Notes under the pieces: model-generated
Told to the model about the DNA's origin: nothing
Database searches by the model: none
The model's input: only the letters and a program-made list of their open reading frames with translations
Shown here: one piece after another, positions 9,014 to 17,583 of the stretch
How positions within the stretch are numbered: the first letter of the stretch is position 1
Layout of the letters: the number at the start of each line of letters is the position of its first letter
NCBI GenBank assembly: GCA_947452765.1
Contig: CANGDR010000005.1
Coordinates: forward strand, 1-64,000
Reading direction: 5' to 3'
Length of the DNA stretch: 64,000 nt
From: Actinomycetota bacterium
GTDB lineage: Bacteria; Actinomycetota; Actinomycetes; S36-B12; UBA5976
Translations under genes and position numbers: made by a program

Positions 9014-9988
9014 CTAAACGACAATCGCAGTCTGGCTGGCGGCAACCGTTCCGGCAGTTAGTACAGCATCGGTTGGCACCGATCGCTTAATCACAGCAAG
9101 TGCCAACGGACCGCTTTCGTAGTCCTGGGTTACTGAGGTAACTCGACCAACTTCTTTGCCATCCCAGCTTACTAAGTCACCAACAATTGGTGTGTCATTA
9201 GTTGAGCCATCGAGCATTAATTGCACAATGCGCCGAGGTGGTTTACCCAAGTTATAAACCCGTGCCACTGTTTCTTGGCCGCGATAGCAACCCTTGTTCA
9301 AGTGAACTGAGGAAGAAATCAAACCAATTTCGTGCGGAATAGTTTTATGATCGGTTTCGAAATTCAAACGTGGGACGCCACCGCGGATTCGATGCGCTTC
9401 CCAAGCCCAAGTACCAACAAGTTCGTGACCTTGCATAACTTCCCCAACGCGATCCCGTGGCACGATAATTTCGCTAACCTGCCAATCAGCTGGGCGAGTA
9501 GCGATGTACTTATCGGCTGGCGTTGAAGTTAGGAATGCTGATGGTGAATGCCAAACTGGAAAATCACTAGCTTCGATCCAACCAGGTGCGCCGATGACTG
9601 CGTACTGGTCGCTGACATCCGCGACTTCGACTCGCATCATGAACCTCATCGAATCTAGATACTTAACTAGGTCAGGAGCAGTCCCGGGCTCGACACTTAT
9701 CCAAGTTGTTTCACCATCATCAACGACATGCAAGTCGTGTTCAATGTGACCGTGCGGCGAAAGGATTAGGGAACTAAGGGTCGTTGATGGCGATTCAAAA
9801 TCTTGAGTAGTTAGGGAATGTAGCCAAGTTCGGCGATCTGCACCTGTGACTGTGACAACACCACGATGTGAAAGGTCTACTCGTCCGTTACCTGCAACTA
9901 GTGCACGCTGTTCTTTAAATGGTTCGCCGTAATGCCATGGCACGCCAGCATCAATGCTGGCGTCGTCCATATGCGGAATTGCGGTCAT
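9014..9988 (-). CDS. ygfZ: Folate-binding YgfZ/GcvT-like protein
   Basis: 324 aa; signature LNKGCYRGQETVARVYNLGKPPRRI. Confidence 0.92.
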   Translation of the reverse strand: MTAIPHMDDASIDAGVPWHYGEPFKEQRALVAGNGRVDLSHRGVVTVTGADRRTWLHSLTTQDFESPSTTLSSLILSPHGHIEHDLHVVDDGETTWISVEPGTAPDLVKYLDSMRFMMRVEVADVSDQYAVIGAPGWIEASDFPVWHSPSAFLTSTPADKYIATRPADWQVSEIIVPRDRVGEVMQGHELVGTWAWEAHRIRGGVPRLNFETDHKTIPHEIGLISSSVHLNKGCYRGQETVARVYNLGKPPRRIVQLMLDGSTNDTPIVGDLVSWDGKEVGRVTSVTQDYESGPLALAVIKRSVPTDAVLTAGTVAASQTAIVV

Positions 9989-10053
9989 GATTCATTGTCT
10001 CGCAGACTTAGGCGAATCGCCTAGTTCGTTCTCTGCAAGCGAATTGTCAACGG

Positions 10054-10482
10054 TTATAGAAGTTTTTGGCGATCCATGCACTTTGCACACTGGCCGTGAA
10101 CAGATACGTGAGATACATCGGTTTCGAATCCAGCTTTATCGCGTAGCGCCTGAATAAATAATTCAGCAGCATCAACCGAGATTGATTGCACATCCTGACA
10201 GGTGTCACACACTAAATGAATATGGGCATCTTCTTCGACTGAATGATACGTCGGCGCACCATGACCAATGTGAGCGTGAGTTACCAACCCGACTTGTTCC
10301 AAGACTTCTAAGGTGCGATAGATCGTAGAAAGGTTTACCGCTGCTGCAGTTTTTTGAACTTCAGCCAAAAGTTCTTCTGGGGTGGCGTGGCCAAGAGTGT
10401 TGACCGCTTCAAGCACTAGTTGGCGTTGTGGCGTAATCCGGTAACCCTGGTCACGTAAAACTTCATCCCAATCGCGAGCCAT
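10054..10482 (-). CDS. Fur-family metal-responsive repressor (FurB/Zur-like)
   Basis: 142 aa; GYRITPQRQLVLEAV, LSTIYRTLEVLEQVGLV, C-terminal CDTC and CAKC zinc-binding pairs. Confidence 0.93.
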   Translation of the reverse strand: MARDWDEVLRDQGYRITPQRQLVLEAVNTLGHATPEELLAEVQKTAAAVNLSTIYRTLEVLEQVGLVTHAHIGHGAPTYHSVEEDAHIHLVCDTCQDVQSISVDAAELFIQALRDKAGFETDVSHVSVHGQCAKCMDRQKLL

Positions 10483-10994
10483 TACGCACCTGATTCTTCC
10501 GTTAGAGACTTCGTTAAATGGAATGAGGAATGCGACTTCATAACGTGGCCTTCGGCTGCCATGTCATAAACCCAACCGATGTTGCCATCTACCAAACCAT
10601 ATATTCGTTCACCAGCATCCACTTGTTTTGCAGAGGCCGTGCGGACTATTGCATCGGTTTTAAGTTCGACGCGAGCGCCGGTGATAACTGCATTTTCAAT
10701 TCCAGTGACCGTTACCTTGCCAAACCAAGTTTCGATGATTCCAGTTGGGTGAGCGAGTAACAATTCAACTTCGTTGTTCGGAAGTGGGCGCCAAAAACCG
10801 GTTTCAATTGCAAGTGGGCGAAGCCGCTCGCCAGTTTCACTAAGTTCCCAAGTGCGTGACCAGTGAATCAAAAATGGTCGACCATCGCTATAGATACTAA
10901 GTTCCTGACCAACTTGAATGTCGGATTCCATACTTGGGTATCCGACCACACCAACGCCAACCCAGGTGCCAACAAGCCAAGACAACGGAGCCAA
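10482..10994 (-). CDS. FABP-like/nitrobindin (heme-binding beta-barrel) family protein; true start may lie upstream of 10994
   Basis: LSWLVGTWVGVGVVGYPSMESDIQVGQEL and SRTWELSETGERLRPLAIETGFWRP. In-frame upstream residues ...AKLHPDLAP resemble the usual N-terminus of the family. Confidence 0.88.
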   Translation of the reverse strand: MAPLSWLVGTWVGVGVVGYPSMESDIQVGQELSIYSDGRPFLIHWSRTWELSETGERLRPLAIETGFWRPLPNNEVELLLAHPTGIIETWFGKVTVTGIENAVITGARVELKTDAIVRTASAKQVDAGERIYGLVDGNIGWVYDMAAEGHVMKSHSSFHLTKSLTEESGA

Positions 10995-11014
10995 ATCAGG
11001 GTGCAGCTTGGCGT

Positions 11015-11116
11015 TCAGGATTGCCCCTTAAATAGTTTGTAAACGACCCGACTTGCAAACCAGGTTATGGCAGCAGAACACAAAATCAAAAGGCCGGTGT
11101 AAAACGTTTCAACCAT
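11015..11116 (-). CDS. 33-aa single-TM small protein (not in supplied track)
   Basis: Reverse strand ATG..TGA encodes MVETFYTGLLILCSAAITWFASRVVYKLFKGQS, a hydrophobic helix with a positive C-terminal end, immediately upstream of the FABP/fur genes. Confidence 0.6.
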   Translation of the reverse strand: MVETFYTGLLILCSAAITWFASRVVYKLFKGQS

Positions 11117-11185
11117 GATGTTAAGTCTAGCGGGCGTGTAACGTCCGTACTGAGTGGAAAATCTCGAGTCCGATAGGAAACGTAT

Positions 11186-11620
11186 ATGAGCATAGAAGCA
11201 ACAACTAGCGAGGTTAAACGGATCCTGACCGACGCTATATCAGTTGCAGTAATTGGTGTCTCGAGTAAGCCCGACCGCGCGAGTCACCAAGTTGCTGCCT
11301 ACTTGATCGAACAGACTCACTTTGATGTGTACCTGATAAATCCCGCTGCAACTGAAGACATCTTGGGCCAGCGGGTTTACAAATCGCTCGCAGAACTTCC
11401 GGTAAATCCAGACATCATTGATGTATTCCGTAAGGGCGATGACATGCCTGGGGTTTATGAAAGAGAATTCCCAGCGATAGCTGCAAACTCTGCTGGGAAA
11501 ACTTGGTGGATGCAGCTAGGAATTCGCAACGACGAGGTAGCACAAGTTGCACACGAGGCAGGCATGAAAGTTGTCATGGATCGCTGTATAAAAGTCGATT
11601 ACCAGAATCTAATTAGCTGA
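11186..11620 (+). CDS. CoA-binding protein (YccU-like)
   Basis: 144 aa; SVAVIGVSSKPDRASHQVAAYL, YLINPA, IDVFRKGDDMPG, WMQLGIRNDEVAQVAHEAGMKVVMDRCI. Confidence 0.93.
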   Translation: MSIEATTSEVKRILTDAISVAVIGVSSKPDRASHQVAAYLIEQTHFDVYLINPAATEDILGQRVYKSLAELPVNPDIIDVFRKGDDMPGVYEREFPAIAANSAGKTWWMQLGIRNDEVAQVAHEAGMKVVMDRCIKVDYQNLIS

Positions 11621-11915
11621 CTGAAATTTCCAAGTCCGCGATTTTTCCCAGGTGTGCTTCAACAGTCGTACGTGCCGATCCGCCAGGAATCAATGCCACA
11701 ACATTCCACTTGCCAGGCGCTGCGAAGAATCGAAATTCTCCTTGCGGCGAGACCGGAACTTCGGCCACGAATTCGTCAGACGTATCCAGCAGTCGGACGT
11801 AACCAACTTTCGCTGGTGCTCCAGCCTTGCTAACGACACCCTGAATTACCGATTGAGTTGATACATCAACCAGATCGAGTGAGACTCCGCCAACTACAGC
11901 GCCGCAACTGCTCAT
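11613..11915 (-). CDS. DUF1416 protein (SseC-like)
   Basis: 100 aa; position directly downstream of the sulfurtransferase and carboxypeptidase-regulatory-like beta fold (GYVRLLDTSDEFVAEVPVSPQGEFRFFAAPGKWNVVALIPGG). Confidence 0.88.
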   Translation of the reverse strand: MSSCGAVVGGVSLDLVDVSTQSVIQGVVSKAGAPAKVGYVRLLDTSDEFVAEVPVSPQGEFRFFAAPGKWNVVALIPGGSARTTVEAHLGKIADLEISVS

Positions 11916-12757
11916 GCGGTGCCTGGTTCGTCGCCAACAGCAACTGGTACGCCAACAAGTGAGCCGTACTCAGTCCAGGAACCGTCGTAGTTACTTACAT
12001 TTTTAACGCCAAGTAGTTCGTGTAATACGAACCAGGAGTGCGCAGAGCGTTCGCCGATCCGGCAGTAAGCGATGGTGTCCTTACCAAGATCAACGCCAGC
12101 ACCTTCATAAATTGCCTTTAGTTCAGCAAGGGACTTAAAGGAGCCATCTTCGTTAGCAGCTTTACTCCATGGGATGTTTGCTGCAGTTGGGATGTGGCCA
12201 CCGATACGCGCTGCTTCTTGCGGAAGGTGAGCCGGCGCAAGTAATCGACCTGCGTACTCATCCGGACTGCGCACGTCCACCAGATTCTGGGTGCCGATTG
12301 CTCTAAGCACATCTTCGCGGAACGCGCGGATTGAAAGATCCTGATCCTTCGCAACATATTTAGTTTCAGCGCGGCTTGGAACTTCGCTCACAAGTTCGCG
12401 ACCATCTAGTTCCCACTTCTTGCGACCACCATCAAGTAACCGAACATCGCCATGGCCATAGAGCTTGAAGTACCAATATGCGTAAGCAGCAAACCAGTTG
12501 TTGTTTCCGCCATAAAGCACGACAGTGTCGTCATTGGCTACACCCTTGGCGCTTAATAACGCTTCGAACTGCTCTTTATTTACAAAGTCGCGACGAACTG
12601 GATCCTGCAGATCTGTTTTCCAGTTAAGTGCAATTGCATTACGGATGTGATTGCCGGCATAAGCATCAGTATCTTCATCTACTTCGATGAAAACTGCATT
12701 TGCGTCATCAAGGTGAGCCAGCGCCCATTCGGCGTCGATCAGTGCTTGATTACTCAT
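11912..12757 (-). CDS. Thiosulfate/3-mercaptopyruvate-type sulfurtransferase (two rhodanese domains)
   Basis: 281 aa; LVDVRSPDEYAGR and active-site loop AYCRIGERSAHSWF. Confidence 0.94.
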   Translation of the reverse strand: MSNQALIDAEWALAHLDDANAVFIEVDEDTDAYAGNHIRNAIALNWKTDLQDPVRRDFVNKEQFEALLSAKGVANDDTVVLYGGNNNWFAAYAYWYFKLYGHGDVRLLDGGRKKWELDGRELVSEVPSRAETKYVAKDQDLSIRAFREDVLRAIGTQNLVDVRSPDEYAGRLLAPAHLPQEAARIGGHIPTAANIPWSKAANEDGSFKSLAELKAIYEGAGVDLGKDTIAYCRIGERSAHSWFVLHELLGVKNVSNYDGSWTEYGSLVGVPVAVGDEPGTA

Positions 12758-12788
12758 TTATATCTCCTAGTTAGATTCTTAAATTTTG

Positions 12789-13214
12789 TTATGAAAAAAT
12801 TCGCTTGCCAATTAAATACATTTCGCACCCGAGGCAGAAATTGAAGGCTGCATTTAGGAATGCGGCTGCAAGTGCAAAGCCAACCGAAATAGTTGCAGCT
12901 AAATCCGCTCCTGATAGAAGTGCAGCCAGTCCAACAACTGCGAATAGGAAGCCAACCAGTTGGGCAAAGCGTGGTGGCTCAACGGCTTCTAGCGAAGTTG
13001 GCTTAGCCAGTCTTGGTCCAACAAACTTTCGGTACGCGATTCCGTAAGGCTGCGCTTGCAACCCAACAAATGCGCCAAGCGCAAACACAACTGTTTGGAT
13101 TCCTAACAGCAAGATAGAAACGCTTGATGGGATTGTTAACAGAATTACTGCCAGCACAACAGTGGTAATGGCAGCACCAAAACGAGGGCCGCGTGGATCG
13201 ATTTGCTTGCTCAT
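12789..13214 (-). CDS. DUF4395 membrane protein
   Basis: 141 aa; IDPRGPRFGAAIT, four predicted TMs, FNFCLGCEMYL motif. Confidence 0.9.
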   Translation of the reverse strand: MSKQIDPRGPRFGAAITTVVLAVILLTIPSSVSILLLGIQTVVFALGAFVGLQAQPYGIAYRKFVGPRLAKPTSLEAVEPPRFAQLVGFLFAVVGLAALLSGADLAATISVGFALAAAFLNAAFNFCLGCEMYLIGKRIFS

Positions 13215-13257
13215 AATTTCCTATTTCCGTTCAGATTTGTATCGCTCAGTGTTTCAA

Positions 13258-13279
13258 CGCAGCTTGCAGGGTAGCTGCG
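13258..13279 (-). promoter_or_regulatory. Attenuator-like hairpin directly after the leader-peptide stop
   Basis: Perfect 7-bp inverted repeat CGCAGCT-ACCCTGCA-AGCTGCG (reverse strand), starting 3 nt after the sORF stop codon and ending upstream of the DUF4395 start. Confidence 0.6.
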
Positions 13280-13282
13280 GAA

Positions 13283-13369
13283 TTAGGAGCACATACACAT
13301 GGCGGAGCCAAGGCGGCCGTAATCAACGACCCGACGCTTGATAAGAACTGCGCTTTGTGACATGCCCAT
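13283..13369 (-). CDS. 28-aa putative leader peptide ending in CMCS (not in supplied track)
   Basis: Reverse strand: MGMSQSAVLIKRRVVDYGRLGSAMCMCS*. The RRxVDxxRxxSA pattern with terminal Cys resembles actinobacterial 'putative leader peptide' ORFs. It lies upstream of sulfur-metabolism genes on the same strand. Confidence 0.75.
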   Translation of the reverse strand: MGMSQSAVLIKRRVVDYGRLGSAMCMCS

Positions 13370-13501
13370 AAACTTAGTGGACTTTCCATTTCCAGGTAAA
13401 CCCACAAATAGCAACTGCAAAGATCTCGCAGTACGAGACCAAATTGGCTAATACCTAAATTTCACCTAAGTTCATTACTACCTATTTAATAAGGAGTTTG
13501 G

Positions 13502-13930
13502 ATGTCGACCGGTGGCTACGTCCTAGTTACCGTTCTGGTGCTGTCCGCAGGCTTTGGAATTTATCGAAAACTCAGTGACGGTCGGCTAAAAGTTGAGATT
13601 GTGCCGCCGAAGCTCGGACTAATTGAGCACCTTCATTTGAATCACCAGCACGCTCCCCAGGTGACTTTTTTGCAATTCTCTTCCGAATTTTGTCAGCCTT
13701 GTCGAGTGACCACTGGGATTTTGGAAGTCGTTACGAACAGCTTCCCTGCCATATGCCACATCGAACTAGACGTATTAGAGCACATGGATCTGGTTAAGAC
13801 CTACGGCATTACTCGGACGCCAACCACTTTAATTATTGATAAGGAAGGCACAGTTCATTTCCGAGCCGTTGGCGTGCCAAAGCGGGTTGACCTAGTAAAC
13901 GCGGTATCCGACCTGATTATCGACTCGTAA
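13502..13930 (+). CDS. Membrane-anchored thioredoxin-family protein (ThiX-like)
   Basis: 142 aa; N-terminal TM, active site SSEFCQPCRVT, cis-Pro region RTPTTLII. Confidence 0.9.
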   Translation: MSTGGYVLVTVLVLSAGFGIYRKLSDGRLKVEIVPPKLGLIEHLHLNHQHAPQVTFLQFSSEFCQPCRVTTGILEVVTNSFPAICHIELDVLEHMDLVKTYGITRTPTTLIIDKEGTVHFRAVGVPKRVDLVNAVSDLIIDS

Positions 13931-14008
13931 ATCCATTAAACCCACTTAATTTAGGGCCCTACGATCTGCTCTAGACTTAAGTGATAAATCGACGAGGTAG
14001 GTGATGAC

Positions 14009-14716
14009 ATGGCTCAAGTCCTGTTACTTACTCGTGCGCTAACCCCATCCAGCGCTGTACTTCCTGGTCTGGAACTACTAAGTCACCAAATCAAGGTAAT
14101 GTCTCCGGAGCCAACTGCATTAATTATGGCGCCCGAAGTTGATGTCATTTTGATTGATGGTCGCACTGACCTACCGGCCGTGCGCAGCCTATGCCGTTTG
14201 ATGGAAACCACTGGCAACACTTCACCAATAATTTTGATCACGACTGAAGGTGGACTTGCAGCAGTTAACCATGAATGGGGCTTAACTGATGTCTTGCTAG
14301 TCGATGCCAGCCCAGCTGAAATCGAAGTTCGAATTCGGTTAGCAACGACTCGCAATTTGATCGAGCCACAGTTTGAATCCTCCGGTGAAATTAGAGCTGG
14401 TGAACTTTCAATTGATGAAGCTACCTACTCTGCAAAACTTCGCGGTCGCACGCTAGATCTAACTTTCAAAGAATTTGAACTTCTTAAGTTCCTCGCACAA
14501 CACCCAGGTCGGGTTTTCTCACGCGATCAATTGCTCAGCGAAGTTTGGGGTTACGACTACTTCGGAGGCACGCGCACAGTCGACGTTCACGTTCGTCGCC
14601 TGCGTGCCAAACTCGGTCCAGAAAATGAAAACTTAATCGGAACCGTACGCAACGTTGGCTACCGATACGTCACGACTCCGATTGCCGAATCGCAATCACA
14701 TGAAGTCCTCGTTTAA
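14009..14716 (+). CDS. glnR: OmpR-family orphan response regulator, GlnR-like
   Basis: 235 aa; C-terminal w[58 protein letters not shown]. No adjacent histidine kinase. Adjacent to mshD as in other actinobacteria. Confidence 0.8.
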   Translation: MAQVLLLTRALTPSSAVLPGLELLSHQIKVMSPEPTALIMAPEVDVILIDGRTDLPAVRSLCRLMETTGNTSPIILITTEGGLAAVNHEWGLTDVLLVDASPAEIEVRIRLATTRNLIEPQFESSGEIRAGELSIDEATYSAKLRGRTLDLTFKEFELLKFLAQHPGRVFSRDQLLSEVWGYDYFGGTRTVDVHVRRLRAKLGPENENLIGTVRNVGYRYVTTPIAESQSHEVLV

Positions 14717-14719
14717 GTT

Positions 14720-15640
14720 ATGCAATTTTCGATTGAGGTCTGTTCGCATTTAACTCCCGAACAAACTGCGCGGGTGAATCAAATTACGCTCGATGCTGCC
14801 ATCGTTGATGAAATGGCACCGCTTTCCGAACACGTGCTGATTCATTTACATCATGGTGGCGATTCCCATGATGAGCACATGATTGCTATTGATCAAACTG
14901 GTGAAATCCAAGGGTACTTACACCTTGATTCAACTGATGCAGTTGAAGGTCCCGTACTTGAAGTTGTGGTTCATCCTGAGGCACGACGAAATGGAATCGG
15001 TAAAGCACTGGTGCAAGCTGCGATAGATCGAACTGGCGATTCACGCATCCGACTTTGGGCACATGGTGAGTTATCTAGTGCTTACGGTTTAGCCGATGAG
15101 CTTGGTTTTGAAAAGAACCGCGAGCTTTGGCAAATGCGCCGCTCGCTATTCGCTCCATTTCCTAAAGCACAATTCTTACCGGAAGTAATCATTCGAACTT
15201 TCGAAGTTGGAGCCGATGAAGATGCTTGGTTGGAATTAAATTCCCAGGTTTTCTCAGATCACCCAGAACAGGGCCGGATGGCTCGTGAAGATCTGGATGT
15301 ACGCATGTCCGAAGCTTGGTTTGATCCAGCAGGATTCTTAATTGCAACGCGTGACGGCAAGATGGTGGGTTACCACTGGACCAAAGTGCACGGTGGCCAA
15401 GGTTCACACGGCCATTCTGAAATTGGGGAAATTTATGTGCTTGGTGTTTCTCCGAGCGAACGTGGCACGGGACTTGCTAGGGCGCTAAGTATCCGAGGTC
15501 TGGAACATTTACGAAACCATCGTTTGCCAGCAGCGATGCTCTACGTGGACGTGGACAATAAAGCAGCAATTAGTTTGTATGAATCCCTTGGTTTTGCGCA
15601 CTGGGATACCGACGTGATGTTTAGGAAAGAGCAGGCGTAA
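14720..15640 (+). CDS. mshD: Mycothiol synthase (two GNAT domains)
   Basis: 306 aa; N-GNAT VVHPEARRNGIGKALV, C-GNAT LGVSPSERGTGLARALSIRGLEHL...LYVDVDNKAAISLYESLGF. Typical MshD architecture. Confidence 0.93.
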   Translation: MQFSIEVCSHLTPEQTARVNQITLDAAIVDEMAPLSEHVLIHLHHGGDSHDEHMIAIDQTGEIQGYLHLDSTDAVEGPVLEVVVHPEARRNGIGKALVQAAIDRTGDSRIRLWAHGELSSAYGLADELGFEKNRELWQMRRSLFAPFPKAQFLPEVIIRTFEVGADEDAWLELNSQVFSDHPEQGRMAREDLDVRMSEAWFDPAGFLIATRDGKMVGYHWTKVHGGQGSHGHSEIGEIYVLGVSPSERGTGLARALSIRGLEHLRNHRLPAAMLYVDVDNKAAISLYESLGFAHWDTDVMFRKEQA

Positions 15641-16328
15641 CTAAAGTCTGGCCGTGGCCATACTCAACGCGGTGCCCATCAACAAAAAGCCAACCTGATT
15701 GACGGCCCTGAACTTCCCATTCAAATGGGCCACCAACAATTGCGGTGTCCTCATCGATGCCGACAACACTTACCCCGTCTGGGACTTTCATGAATCGAGT
15801 CATGAAGTCCGGAACGCGCGCAAACATTTTGTCGAAGTGTGGCAGAACCCGGATGTGTGGCAGTAGGCCGAAACCGCTTGTTGCTGGGTGTGTTGGTAGC
15901 CGTAATGTCGGAATGTGATCCGCCAGTGCCATTGCCCCAGCACTACATCCCGCCAAGGCCGCACCATCTCGCCAAGCTGATTCAATTTCGCGCCATAACA
16001 AAGTGTCACGAATTGTGTTAGCCAAGAACGCCGGATTGCCTCCCGACAAATAAATTAGGCCAGCGCCTCGAACTAGTTCGGCAATTCGTGGATCTTCTGC
16101 GTCGTTGCGATCATGCGCAATAACTGAAACTGGCTCCACACCTATTCGCTCAGCTTGGGCTTTACCTAAGTTAATCCACTTTGAAAGGGAAGCTTCGCCC
16201 TCGGGTGCTGCGGCAGTTGGAATCTGCACATACTTTGGGTTTCGACCTGCGATTAATTGAGCTTCAATCTCTTGCATAATCGGCAAGTATTCACCGGAAC
16301 CAACTAATGCAATCGGACCTGGACTCAT
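15621..16328 (-). CDS. Peptidase S51 / cyanophycinase-like protein
   Basis: 235 aa; IALVGSGEY, LIYLSGGNPAFL, nucleophile elbow ALAGCSAGAMALAD, and conserved LPHFDKM. Confidence 0.82.
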   Translation of the reverse strand: MSPGPIALVGSGEYLPIMQEIEAQLIAGRNPKYVQIPTAAAPEGEASLSKWINLGKAQAERIGVEPVSVIAHDRNDAEDPRIAELVRGAGLIYLSGGNPAFLANTIRDTLLWREIESAWRDGAALAGCSAGAMALADHIPTLRLPTHPATSGFGLLPHIRVLPHFDKMFARVPDFMTRFMKVPDGVSVVGIDEDTAIVGGPFEWEVQGRQSGWLFVDGHRVEYGHGQTLVTPALS

Positions 16329-17491
16329 GAACTTTCAATATCCCAAGAGGAACCATCTTTGGTGTCCTTAATGGTTACTTTCATCTCCATTAACTGATCG
16401 CGAATTGCATCGGCATCATCCCAACGACCACCAGCGCGCGCTGCCTGTCGAGCCTGCAGTAGAGCATCGACATACGGACCTACGACGGACATGATGTCAA
16501 CCTTTGGACTTGCTGCAATATGACCTAGGCGCGTAACGAGCGAGTGTACCGCTGCGCGAGTTTCGGTATCACGATCAAGTTCATCCAGGTTTAGTAAGGC
16601 GTCAACCGCATCACTGACTTTGCCGGCATCAAGTAGTTCTTCAACTTTGTGCGGATCGACTTTAAACAGCGGGGCTGGTTCGCCCAGCACTATGGAACTT
16701 CCAGTATGCGAAATAATTTCTTCAAATGTTGCGCTCTCACCCGAAGTTACAGTCCATGACTCGCCATGATGGCGAATAGTCATTGCACCTCGACCAAAAA
16801 CGTGTGCGATGCGTTCATCTAAATCAAAACGAATTCCGGTGTGTTCATCCACACCAATAATGAAAACTTCAACTGGAAGCAATGCTTCCATGGTGCGCAA
16901 GCGAAGTTCGCCAATGTAACAAAATCGAGTGTCATGATTAGCGCCATCAGCATTGTCATAATGCGGAATTATGGTGGCGGGCATTCCAGTATGACGTTCA
17001 ATTAAATTCAAACCGGGAAGCCAGTGTGGCTCTTCTCCGACTTTATACATTTCATAAACCGGAATTGTGTGTGAGCCTGCAGTCAATGCAGCAGCTGATG
17101 CTAGAACTATCGTTCCGTCCACCAACACTTCATCGAAGTGAGGGCTTACGCCTAGTTCTTGCCAAACATTCAGCGCGTACGACGGACTTCCTGGTCCGGC
17201 AAACAGCCAGTCTGATTCGCGAATCGCATTCACGGCCTCGCCTAGTGCCGCACCACGGACGGACTTATCTCGCAGTGAAACTGCCTTCGGAGTTGCCCCC
17301 ACCGAATGGGAAAAGAAATCGATTAACTTCTCGGTTAAGTCATCGGCATTTTCCTGGAACCCAAATGGGGTGTCCAAGATGGTTAGTTTAAGTTGATCTA
17401 GCTTTCCCAGCGAGGCCAAAATCTGCTGGTGCGGCGTGACCATAGTTGGGCTGGTCTCCCCGGAGCCCATAACCACAATTTGTCTACCCAC
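16325..17491 (-). CDS. Peptidase S51-like protein fused to a CysRS C-terminal-like domain
   Basis: 388 aa; N-terminal VVMGSGETSPTM...LFAGPGSPSYAL...IVLASAAALTAGS...IIPHYDN. The C-terminus YVDALLQARQAARAGGRWDDADAIRDQLMEMKVTIKDTKDGSSWDI resembles the CysRS C-terminal tail. Confidence 0.8.
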   Translation of the reverse strand: MGRQIVVMGSGETSPTMVTPHQQILASLGKLDQLKLTILDTPFGFQENADDLTEKLIDFFSHSVGATPKAVSLRDKSVRGAALGEAVNAIRESDWLFAGPGSPSYALNVWQELGVSPHFDEVLVDGTIVLASAAALTAGSHTIPVYEMYKVGEEPHWLPGLNLIERHTGMPATIIPHYDNADGANHDTRFCYIGELRLRTMEALLPVEVFIIGVDEHTGIRFDLDERIAHVFGRGAMTIRHHGESWTVTSGESATFEEIISHTGSSIVLGEPAPLFKVDPHKVEELLDAGKVSDAVDALLNLDELDRDTETRAAVHSLVTRLGHIAASPKVDIMSVVGPYVDALLQARQAARAGGRWDDADAIRDQLMEMKVTIKDTKDGSSWDIESS

Positions 17492-17583
17492 TGGTAAATC
17501 ATTGCACTTTATGGGATTTTGTTCACCTTGGCGAAAATCGGGGTTAGAAGTTGTTAACCAAAGTGTGAAATGCTTCAGGCACT

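Noticed and set aside
15621-16328. Calling the S51 protein a bona fide cyanophycinase
   Set aside because: Only fold-level motifs are visible; no cyanophycin synthetase seen in the window, so substrate assignment is unsupported.
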